Assembly: GCF_001885075.1 (NCBI RefSeq)
Contig: NZ_MODU01000004.1
Location: 1,550,001 to 1,614,000, forward strand
Length of the DNA: 64,000 nt
DNA from: Alteromonas sp. V450
Lineage (GTDB): Bacteria > Pseudomonadota > Gammaproteobacteria > Enterobacterales > Alteromonadaceae
Direction of reading: 5' to 3'
Shown here: positions 57,353-64,000 of the stretch, in pieces
Position numbering within the stretch: the first letter of the stretch is position 1
How the letters are laid out: every line of letters begins with the position of its first letter
Notes under the pieces: generated by a model
Told to the model about the DNA's origin: nothing
Seen by the model: the letters and a program-made list of their open reading frames with translations, nothing else
Database searches by the model: none
Made by a program: the position numbers and the translations under genes

Positions 57353-59416
57353 GTGAAATCTAAGCATGCACAGGTTCATTTTAATGAGAGCGGTACGCCT
57401 GTCGCCGACCATTTTGACGACGTTTATTTTTCTAACGACAGCGGAATTGACGAAACCCAACACGTTTTTATTGCAGGCAACGACCTTCTTGAGCGCTGGC
57501 AACAGTGGCACACCCCTACTTTTGTCATCGCTGAAACAGGTTTTGGAACTGGGCTAAATTTCTTGGTTGCCATGCGCGCCTTCAACGAATTTAAAGCCGC
57601 GAACCCTGACCACCCGCTAAAACGCTTGTATTTTATCACTACGGAAAAGTTTCCTCTGCCTCAACAGGATATGCAGCGTGCGCTAGAAGCATTTCCTGCC
57701 CTTAAAGAAGAGGCGGATGCACTCGCTTCACTTTATCCTATGGGCCTTGAAGGCTGCCATCGCCTAAACTTTGATAGCCACTCAACCACGCTCGACTTGT
57801 GGATTGGTGATGTTCACGAGCTCTTACCTCAGTGGCATTCCCCTGTAAGTGGACTAGTCGATGCCTGGTTTTTAGATGGCTTTGCACCTAGCAAAAACCC
57901 CGATATGTGGACCGATGCTTTATTTAGTCAAATGGCTCGCTTGTCAAAAACAGGTACAACCTTTGGCACATTTACCGCTGCAGGCATCGTTAAACGAGGG
58001 CTTGCAGGTGTGGGTTTTACCATAAAAAAACGTAATGGTTTTGGCCGAAAGCGCGACATGCTGACAGGCGTTTTTGACCAAGACAATGAGAATGTGCAGC
58101 ATAAACTTCGCCTACCCGCTGGCCCCTATTACAGGTACGCTGACGACAGTTTAGATAAAACAAGTAAAGTTGTAGTAGTAGGCTCTGGCCTTGCAGCAGC
58201 TACAGCATGCCTGGCGTTAGTAAAGCGCGGCATTAGCACCACGTTATATTTTGATGGTGATTTACTTGCAAGCGGCGCATCTGGCAACCCACAAGGCGGC
58301 TTTTATCCACAGCTTCATAGCGAAGCAAGTATTGCCAGCCGCATTCAGGCGCACAGCTTTTTGTATGCTAGACAAGCATACAACCACGTTATTGCACATG
58401 CACAAGCTAATGGCCTAACCAACGTTGCCCACGATTTCTGTGGTGTTATTCAGTTAAGCTTTAACGAAAAAGTAGCAGAGCGGCAAAGTAAACTAGCAGC
58501 AGCCGACGTATGGCCTGAGGCGTTGATTAAGCCCGTGAACAGCAAAGAAGTGAGCGATATTGCTAACCTGCCCCTTCCCTATTCAGGGTTATACATTGGC
58601 TTGGGCGGATGGCTTTCTCCACCTCAGTTAGTAAACGCAATAATTGAACAAGCATTGCAAAGCGGCAAACTCGAATTGAAACCCAATCATACTTATGTCT
58701 CTCATGAGGCAATTGAGACAACAAAGCAGCGGGTTCAGATTCGTTTTGACTTAGGTAGCGCTGAGAATGAAGAAGTTATTACGGCCGATCACCTTATCCT
58801 TGCCCTTGGTGCAGGTGCGGTAAACGCTAGCGATTTTGACAGCCTCTCCCTTCGCCCTGTTCGCGGTCAGGTTGAAGCTGTACCAACCCAAATGCCAATA
58901 AAACAGCTTAACACTGTATTGTGCCACAAAGGGTACATGACTCCGGCATTTGAAGGTAGGCATGCTTTAGGGTCAACCTACGTTAAAAACGACTTATGTA
59001 CCGATGTGCGAGGCGATGAAACCGCAATGAATCTCGCCACACACGAACAGGCGCTGGCGAACACCGACATAGTGCAGGCTTTACAGCACGACGGTAACGC
59101 CAGAGCAGCAACGCGCTTAGGTTCGCCCGACCACCAGCCTGTTGTTGGCGCGCTACATAACTTTCATTTAATGAAAGAGCACTACACTGTACTAGGTGTG
59201 GGCAAGCCGTTGACGAGCGCACCGGTGTTGCCAAGCAGCGTAGTTTCTACTTTAACCTGCTTGGGCTCACGAGGGTTAACCACAGCGCCGTTAATGGCAG
59301 AGGTGTTGGTGGGCAGTTTATGCAAAGAGCCGTTGCCTTTAAGTAATGATTTGCTCAATGCAGTCAACACAAGCCGCTTTATGACTCGCGAAGCGATAAG
59401 GGGTCAAACCGTATAA
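57353..59416 (+). CDS. mnmC: Bifunctional tRNA mnm5s2U biosynthesis enzyme MnmC
   Basis: MnmC completes mnm5s2U at tRNA wobble position 34. The C-terminal FAD domain removes carboxymethyl from cmnm5U and the N-terminal SAM domain methylates the resulting nm5U. The methyltransferase part (about 1-240) shows FVIAETGFGTGLNFLVAMRAF and DAWFLDGFAPSKNPDMW. The oxidoreductase part (about 265-670) begins VVVVGSGLAAATACLALVKRG and has ASGNPQGGFYPQLH. The start is GTG, 3 bp after the kelch gene, with AGGAGA upstream. Full-length at 687 residues. Confidence 0.97.
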   Translation: MKSKHAQVHFNESGTPVADHFDDVYFSNDSGIDETQHVFIAGNDLLERWQQWHTPTFVIAETGFGTGLNFLVAMRAFNEFKAANPDHPLKRLYFITTEKFPLPQQDMQRALEAFPALKEEADALASLYPMGLEGCHRLNFDSHSTTLDLWIGDVHELLPQWHSPVSGLVDAWFLDGFAPSKNPDMWTDALFSQMARLSKTGTTFGTFTAAGIVKRGLAGVGFTIKKRNGFGRKRDMLTGVFDQDNENVQHKLRLPAGPYYRYADDSLDKTSKVVVVGSGLAAATACLALVKRGISTTLYFDGDLLASGASGNPQGGFYPQLHSEASIASRIQAHSFLYARQAYNHVIAHAQANGLTNVAHDFCGVIQLSFNEKVAERQSKLAAADVWPEALIKPVNSKEVSDIANLPLPYSGLYIGLGGWLSPPQLVNAIIEQALQSGKLELKPNHTYVSHEAIETTKQRVQIRFDLGSAENEEVITADHLILALGAGAVNASDFDSLSLRPVRGQVEAVPTQMPIKQLNTVLCHKGYMTPAFEGRHALGSTYVKNDLCTDVRGDETAMNLATHEQALANTDIVQALQHDGNARAATRLGSPDHQPVVGALHNFHLMKEHYTVLGVGKPLTSAPVLPSSVVSTLTCLGSRGLTTAPLMAEVLVGSLCKEPLPLSNDLLNAVNTSRFMTREAIRGQTV

Positions 59417-59452
59417 AGCCTGACACCGATACCGTGCATAAAGTGCCCCTAT

Positions 59453-59476
59453 GATGGCTAGTTAACGCTAGCCATC
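59453..59476. terminator. Hairpin at the mnmC/FlgO-type convergent junction
   Basis: GATGGCTAG / CTAGCCATC, a 9-bp perfect stem with a 6-nt loop. It includes the stop codon of the FlgO-type gene. T runs are weak on both sides. Confidence 0.5.
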
Positions 59477-60138
59477 TTGTTTAGATCCATAACAACGAAA
59501 GCAGGGATGAAGACAGCAGCACTTGCAACTACTTGCTTGTTTTTTAGCGATACAATGCGCGCATTCACCCTTACGCCACGCTCGCCTTCAATAATCGTTC
59601 CCGTAACTACGTGATCCATTTCTACTTGTTTAGCTAAAGCCTCGCCACTGCGCGTTAACACAAAATCCCCTACTGGGGTTACCGTGATGCCGCCCATCAG
59701 TTTGAAGTCTACAATTGCAAGGCCAAAATCTTGCAGTTCGGTGATAAGGTATTCAGAGAGTTGATTTCCCAACACGGTGCTCTCACCGAGCGATTGATTT
59801 AGCCTCACAAAGCTCGCGACTCCAACCATGTCTTGCTGGGATAGTCGAGTCGCGTTTTCCATAAGCCCCATAGCCAATTGAGACGCATAATCGTTTAAGC
59901 GTTTATGTGTTTGGGCGGGTGAAAAACCATAGTGAAGCGGGTCTCTGTAGCCAGGATCTACATCGACTATTTGACTTGCTGCCCTGTCTCTTGAATCAGG
60001 CCGATATACAAGACCAGAAGGATTTACTGGCTCTACATATTCAGCGTTGTCAGAAAAGCTAGCGCACCCGCCTAATGCCGCAATTGTTGAAATCAACAAA
60101 CACGGGAGTACGTTTTTAAACACGTTAGTAATCAACAT
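59458..60138 (-). CDS. FlgO-domain outer-membrane lipoprotein, paralogue 3
   Basis: A 226-residue lipoprotein: the signal ends AALGGCAS with Cys about 25. A FlgO-type domain of about 135 residues follows (YASQLAMGLMENATRL to VRVNARIVSLKNKQVVASAAVFIP). In Vibrio, FlgO is an outer-membrane flagellar protein, but no flagellar genes are nearby here. It lies 6 bp downstream of paralogue 2, so the three form an operon. Sequence identity among the three is low but the ordered motifs agree (LGxQLxE, DFVLTR, YxxTGT, VNARI). Confidence 0.85.
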   Translation of the reverse strand: MLITNVFKNVLPCLLISTIAALGGCASFSDNAEYVEPVNPSGLVYRPDSRDRAASQIVDVDPGYRDPLHYGFSPAQTHKRLNDYASQLAMGLMENATRLSQQDMVGVASFVRLNQSLGESTVLGNQLSEYLITELQDFGLAIVDFKLMGGITVTPVGDFVLTRSGEALAKQVEMDHVVTGTIIEGERGVRVNARIVSLKNKQVVASAAVFIPAFVVMDLNKMASVN

Positions 60139-60144
60139 AATGCC

Positions 60145-60909
60145 CTACCCTCGGCTGAGACGAACGCCATCGCGCATATCACCACTGTGGCTGCCATCGC
60201 TTGGAATAAGTGCATCTACTACATAAAAAGGAACTAACATCTGCGCAGTCGCGACCACTGCACGAGATTCAACGCCAAGTATGCGCGCATTAACCAAAAC
60301 GCCACCTTGATGCTTTGTCATTGTGCCGGTTAACACATATTCGATAGGTAAACTGCTGCTTAGCTCCAAATAGTCTCGGCTGAGCACAAAATCGCCCTCT
60401 TCGGTGATCCTGATGTATTCTGTCGCTTTAAAGTCTATTACAGGTACACGAAACTTATGTAACTCATGAACAAACGATTCAGCCATTTGCCTGCCTAACA
60501 AGTCCGTTTTTTTCAAGTCAGTATCTAGCAATGCAAAGTGAGTGATCCCAATAGGCGTTTTGTCGTTAACGTATTCCATATTAGAGATAAGATCTTGCGT
60601 CATGTTTTTTACATAATCGCCAATATGCTTAGTTAGCGGTCGCCCTTTGTAAGCGCCCTGAACACTGGAATACATCGGAGGCTGACCCATTGCGCCGTAT
60701 GCATCTGCTTGTTCGTTTTGGCTCTCTTTACTGCTGTTGCTAGTATAATTCGAATCACGATCGGCTGCGGTAACATCAATAACATTCATCGCAGGACGCT
60801 CAACAACGCTCTCTGTGACTTCTTCGTCATTTACCATCATCGAACACCCAGTCATCGTCAACAATGAGGCACTAAATGTAAGCGCCATTTGCAAATTACG
60901 TGTTTTCAT
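60145..60909 (-). CDS. FlgO-domain outer-membrane lipoprotein, paralogue 2
   Basis: A 254-residue lipoprotein with a lipobox in SLLTMTGCSMM (Cys about 22), a Ser/Asn/Gln-rich linker, and a FlgO-type domain (IGDYVKNMTQDLISNMEYV, LGRQMAESFVHEL, GDFVLSRDYLEL, EYVLTGTMTKHQGGVLVNARILG). It is 4 bp downstream of paralogue 1. The long variable linker distinguishes it from its neighbours. It probably shares one transcript and one location with them. Confidence 0.85.
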   Translation of the reverse strand: MKTRNLQMALTFSASLLTMTGCSMMVNDEEVTESVVERPAMNVIDVTAADRDSNYTSNSSKESQNEQADAYGAMGQPPMYSSVQGAYKGRPLTKHIGDYVKNMTQDLISNMEYVNDKTPIGITHFALLDTDLKKTDLLGRQMAESFVHELHKFRVPVIDFKATEYIRITEEGDFVLSRDYLELSSSLPIEYVLTGTMTKHQGGVLVNARILGVESRAVVATAQMLVPFYVVDALIPSDGSHSGDMRDGVRLSRG

Positions 60910-60913
60910 GGAG

Positions 60914-61519
60914 TTACCTCATACCTTCTGTTCTATATAGCTTGCCGTTTCTGGTTGTTACTCGTTCTTCTTGCCAAAACAATTCGGCCGGAAAAAAGCG
61001 TGTTGCCGCGGCAACCACGTCTTTTGTTCTCGAATCTATAACGCGAGCATTAACGATTGCGCCCGCTTCTTGATAAAGCAGTGTACCTGTAATGTAAAAA
61101 TCGACCCGTTCCACATCTGAGAGCTGCTCTAGGTTACGAGTCAACACTCTGTCACTCTCATCATCCACAATAATGTTATTCGAGAGCTTGAATTCTCGAG
61201 TAGAAAAACCTCTTTTTGTAGCTTCTGTAATCATGCCTTGCTCTAGTTGATGGCCGAGAAGCATTAAAGGATGTTGATGTTCTGCGTCATAACGCAAAGT
61301 ATCTACCGGTACAAAACCGGCCACTGCGTACCTTGATTGACGTGCTGGGCGAACACCGGCAAACAACTCATTAGCGAGCATATATGTATGGTATTCAACA
61401 TTGCCTAACGCCGCCACGTTGTCTACGTCAAACTGAGTTGATTGACTTTGCGCTTCATCAGATGAAGAGCACCCCGCCAGTAATCCAACAGTTAGCATGG
61501 TATACGCTAAGGTCTTCAT
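60914..61519 (-). CDS. FlgO-domain outer-membrane lipoprotein, paralogue 1
   Basis: First gene of the three. The start at 61519 gives a compact lipoprotein signal, MKTLAYTMLTVGLLAGC, with Cys17 (201 residues); an in-frame ATG at 61579 would add 20 residues in front, which is unusual for a lipoprotein. The FlgO-type domain includes LGHQLEQGMITEATKRG, DDESDRVLTRNLEQL and FYITGTLLYQEAGAIVNARVID. Promoter presumably lies in 61520-61700. Confidence 0.83.
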   Translation of the reverse strand: MKTLAYTMLTVGLLAGCSSSDEAQSQSTQFDVDNVAALGNVEYHTYMLANELFAGVRPARQSRYAVAGFVPVDTLRYDAEHQHPLMLLGHQLEQGMITEATKRGFSTREFKLSNNIIVDDESDRVLTRNLEQLSDVERVDFYITGTLLYQEAGAIVNARVIDSRTKDVVAAATRFFPAELFWQEERVTTRNGKLYRTEGMR

Positions 61520-61591
61520 TATCCGGCGACTATTTTCTGACAGTAAAGCGTGAGTGCTATGTTTTGTCATACTTTTCATTACACATATCCA

Positions 61592-61777
61592 GTGAAAAAC
61601 GTCAAATTTCTATCGGAAAGCCGCATCAACCACCCTAAATACAATGTACTGGTTGTACGCGGACCGACGTCTGAACTGCTCACTGCAATATTCACACCAA
61701 ACGATTACCACAAGCTAAATATTGAAAGCGATTGCGTAAAAATCTCGCTAAATAACGCTAATAGCGTGTGCGGGTAA
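61592..61777 (+). CDS. Possible small protein (low confidence)
   Basis: A GTG at 61592 opens a 61-codon frame beginning MKNVKFLSESRINHPKYNVLVV. The amino acid composition looks coding, and it would diverge from the FlgO-type operon. No ribosome-binding site or family is recognised, so it may be chance. The rest of 61778-62300 holds no gene I can support. Confidence 0.25.
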   Translation: MKNVKFLSESRINHPKYNVLVVRGPTSELLTAIFTPNDYHKLNIESDCVKISLNNANSVCG

Positions 61778-62300
61778 ACACCCCTTCGGTTGATAGTTAC
61801 TGATATTAAGCGGAGGCGAGTTGCCACCCTACTGACAGGATGCTGCCGATAACACTAGAAAAGTAGCACTTTAGGTTAAATTTGCCATAAGGCCCTTGCG
61901 CTAGTCTTTGGTTGTCTTATTGGTACGTCATTTTTTATTCAAAGGTTACTCGTTTTCTACATCGTTTTTGTGAATACAACTTACACAGCGAAAAAATGAG
62001 AAAAAACGGAATGATGTCTCCATCAAAAACAAGCGCGAATTTAGACGTCTGAACAAAGTTAATGGCGTTGACGTAAACGATGTACAACCCGAAAGAAAAT
62101 GTGAACTCAGACAAAAAATCAGTAAAAGAAATATTCATGTTAACCTCAAAAAATAAGAAAGCGGAAACACCGGTTGTATCAAAAATACCATTTCTCCCAC
62201 AGCGTTTACATACGGACCTTGGTACAGAATTTATTGCGGAGAATGTTTAAAAAGAAGCAGCTGTGAAGAGCTCGTACATTTGGAAAGTAGCTTTAGTTCG

Positions 62301-62756
62301 CTAATTATCGATTGTTTCAGGGGGAGGAGTGACAACAGGAGGCGTAATTAATGTCCGTCTAATGGCAATAGTTACCCAACCACCAATGTATATTTGATCG
62401 TATTCGGTTCTGACGTTGCCACGTTCTTGTACAACGGTCCTGGTATCACCGTCTTCAGGCATATCGGGCAAGGGCAAAGAGTTTATAGAATTATCGCGCG
62501 ACAGACTGCAGCGCTCTATCTCGTAAATCACTTGAACTGGAAGAGTCCGGTCCAAGTGACTTAGAGCTGTTGTTTCCATTGTAGTATCGAATTCTACAGA
62601 ATCGTAAATTTCTGAATCTTTCGATATAAACTCATAACTTACAAGTGAGCAATACTTATCTTTACTGTTGGAAACCTTTACCTCACTTTTCGCTGTCGTA
62701 CTTACAACCAATAACAGTACAAAAACAAATGCTAATACTCCGTCAACTATCTTCAT
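62301..62756 (-). CDS. Small exported hypothetical protein
   Basis: A 151-residue protein with a signal peptide (MKIVDGVLAFVFVLLLVVSTTAKS), two cysteines (KYCSLVSY and ERCSLSR) and a Pro-rich tail (TPPVVTPPPETIDN). An AAGGA ribosome-binding site lies just upstream. A strong hairpin at 62772-62810 sits within 20 bp before the start. Family unknown. Confidence 0.6.
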   Translation of the reverse strand: MKIVDGVLAFVFVLLLVVSTTAKSEVKVSNSKDKYCSLVSYEFISKDSEIYDSVEFDTTMETTALSHLDRTLPVQVIYEIERCSLSRDNSINSLPLPDMPEDGDTRTVVQERGNVRTEYDQIYIGGWVTIAIRRTLITPPVVTPPPETIDN

Positions 62757-62771
62757 GTTTTTTCCTTATTT

Positions 62772-62810
62772 ACTGTTTTACAAACCTAAACCATTTAGGT
62801 TAAAAACAGT
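62772..62810. repeat. Long hairpin just upstream of the exported hypothetical gene
   Basis: Outer stem ACTGTTTT / AAAACAGT and inner stem AACCTAAA / TTTAGGTT with a 3-nt loop give 16 base pairs. On the plus strand it is followed by CCCC and a run of T, so it could be a terminator in that direction. On the minus strand it precedes the ribosome-binding site. Confidence 0.55.
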
Positions 62811-62833
62811 TACCCCTTTTTTTTAAAAGTCAA

Positions 62834-63106
62834 TTAAAAACGAGCTAGAACGGTCCTATCCTTGATTACACGATTTGGATGATCGTACACAATTTCATTA
62901 TTTCCGTTCACGAGCCCAACTGCATTTTGCGACCAATATTTTGCCACTTTAAATTTTGGGCCATCCTTAACTTCCCATAGAAAGTGAATAGGCTCACGAA
63001 GGGCTTTCGAATAAGCGGCTGAAGGCATCCCCATATCTCTAACTTTCTTACAATAATTTACAGCTTCAAGGATTAAATTTAGTCTTTGAATCTCTTCCAT
63101 AATCAT
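62834..63106 (-). CDS. Small cytoplasmic hypothetical protein
   Basis: A 90-residue protein with no signal, starting MIMEEIQRLNLILEAVNYCKKVRDMGMPSAAYSKALREPIHFLWE. It has the look of a real small helical protein with a beta-rich tail, but I do not recognise the family. It is on the same strand as the exported hypothetical gene, 77 bp upstream of it. No function is proposed. Confidence 0.5.
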   Translation of the reverse strand: MIMEEIQRLNLILEAVNYCKKVRDMGMPSAAYSKALREPIHFLWEVKDGPKFKVAKYWSQNAVGLVNGNNEIVYDHPNRVIKDRTVLARF

Positions 63107-63493
63107 TCACTTGCATGACAGCTTATTACTGAGGCTTCATAGTAATACCCGTTTCCCCATGAAAAACCATTATCTCTGTTTTCATAGGAAGAGTGTTAGC
63201 CGTCTAGTTTACGTACAAACATTCCCTTAGTATGCGTGTTCGTGACCGCCAGATTTTGGCACTCATCGGCAGCCGGGAACAGAAACCCTTGGATATTAAC
63301 GCGTTTAAACCAGCTGATAGCGGGAGCGGATATTGGATATTTTCTACTCGCATGTCCGCTTCAAACAATACGCGGACACTCTCTTGGACCAAATTTGCTA
63401 TTTCTTTCATTGGGTTGGCGACCGAATAGTTTACAGATATTGGTAATCGCGTATTATTTTGATGGGACAAAAAGAGAGTAATAGGGAATGTTT

Positions 63494-64000
63494 ATGAGAA
63501 AATTAGTAATGTCGTTAACGATATTCTTTTTTGCTTTTGTCTGCGCATTTGCATTACTGCTCTCCATACAATATTCACCAACGTATGTTTTTCGTTTAGT
63601 AACAATGCATGTTGCAGATATTAACGATTATCAATTCTTCCCTAAGCGTTCGATTGAAGAGAGTAGTTCACCATCAAAATTCCAATCGAAATCCCGAGAG
63701 CAATATATTGAGTCGCTATTTGACAGACGACTAGAAGTATCTGGTTTTGATTCTTTCGACGACTGGGTTCTGAAGTCTCAAACTACGTCTCTTATCGTCA
63801 TTCGTAACGACGAAATTCTCTACGAGAAATACTTTAATGGTTTTTCAAGGGAATCCTATTTTCACTCTCAATCAATGGCTAAGTCATTTATATCGTTTTT
63901 AATTGGGGTAGCGATTGATGAAGGCGTTATCGAAAGTGTTGATGACTCAATTGTAAAATACATACCGATTTTGGCTGAGCGAGACATTAGGTTTAATAGC
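63494..64000 (+). CDS. Beta-lactamase-family (class C type) serine hydrolase, 3'-truncated by window
   Basis: The frame from ATG 63494 is open to the window end (169 codons). AGGGA lies six bases upstream; an in-frame ATG at 63488 is too close to it. The protein begins with a hydrophobic anchor or signal (about 3-24, LVMSLTIFFFAFVCAFALLLSI). It continues through SLIVIRNDEILYEKYFNG to SMAKSFISFLIG, containing the SxxK nucleophile motif of the beta-lactamase/DD-peptidase (PF00144) family, and GVAIDEGVIESVDDSIVKYIP as expected next. The later YxN motif lies beyond the window. Substrate unknown; an esterase or peptidase role is as likely as a lactamase. Confidence 0.88.
   Translation, partial: MRKLVMSLTIFFFAFVCAFALLLSIQYSPTYVFRLVTMHVADINDYQFFPKRSIEESSSPSKFQSKSREQYIESLFDRRLEVSGFDSFDDWVLKSQTTSLIVIRNDEILYEKYFNGFSRESYFHSQSMAKSFISFLIGVAIDEGVIESVDDSIVKYIPILAERDIRFNS

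Noticed and set aside
63204..63470. Overlapping frames on both strands (88 minus, 65 and 81 plus) before the serine hydrolase
   Set aside because: The minus-strand frame contains a protein-like stretch, but all three overlap and none has a convincing start. Left unannotated.

Overview
The window looks like chromosomal DNA of a marine gammaproteobacterium of the Alteromonas type. This rests on gene order (pdxB-asd-fimV-truA-accD-folC-dedD-cvpA-purF on one strand, fabB beside mnmC, gloB beside mltD), on the protein families, and on a moderate GC content. The species is an inference, because no rRNA or other taxonomic marker lies in the window. I see no tRNA or rRNA gene, CRISPR array, prophage or intact insertion sequence. 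REGION 1 (1-14.5 kb): the 3' part of gloB, mltD, a voltage-sensor-like membrane protein, an Lrp/AsnC regulator divergent from an unusual guanidino-hydrolase/arginine-succinyltransferase fusion, cysS, ppiB, lpxH, the yqiJ-yqiK flotillin pair, a small Cys-rich protein, and a GH13 sucrose phosphorylase preceded by a LacI-type palindrome. REGION 2 (14.5-28.8 kb): a short PstS-like binding protein with a porin, a coiled-coil membrane protein, a 1232-residue PAS/coiled-coil/Hpt-like membrane protein, an MDR oxidoreductase divergent from a LysR regulator, a secreted S10 carboxypeptidase, acpH, miaE and a Yip1-family membrane protein. Two diverged inverted copies of a roughly 160-230 bp non-coding element lie in this part (about 12.1-12.3 kb and 18.2-18.5 kb). 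REGION 3 (28.8-41.8 kb): the conserved minus-strand housekeeping block from pdxB to purF, including a FimV/HubP homologue with a 204-bp tandem repeat. REGION 4 (41.8-54.2 kb): an accessory-looking stretch. It holds an IS91-type transposase remnant, a secreted protein whose reading frame begins with eight copies of a pentanucleotide (a probable phase-variation switch), a class II aldolase divergent from a Crp/Fnr regulator, an alpha/beta hydrolase, an ECF-type sigma factor next to a Ser/Thr kinase-TPR receptor, a small secreted protein and an AraC-type regulator. REGION 5 (54.2-64 kb): fabB divergent from a kelch protein-mnmC pair, three tandem FlgO-type lipoproteins, several small unknowns, and the start of a beta-lactamase-family serine hydrolase cut by the window end. 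The most unusual items are the CtlX-AstA fusion, the (CTCAA)8 contingency repeat, the paired non-coding elements and the giant PAS/coiled-coil protein with a degenerate Hpt domain.
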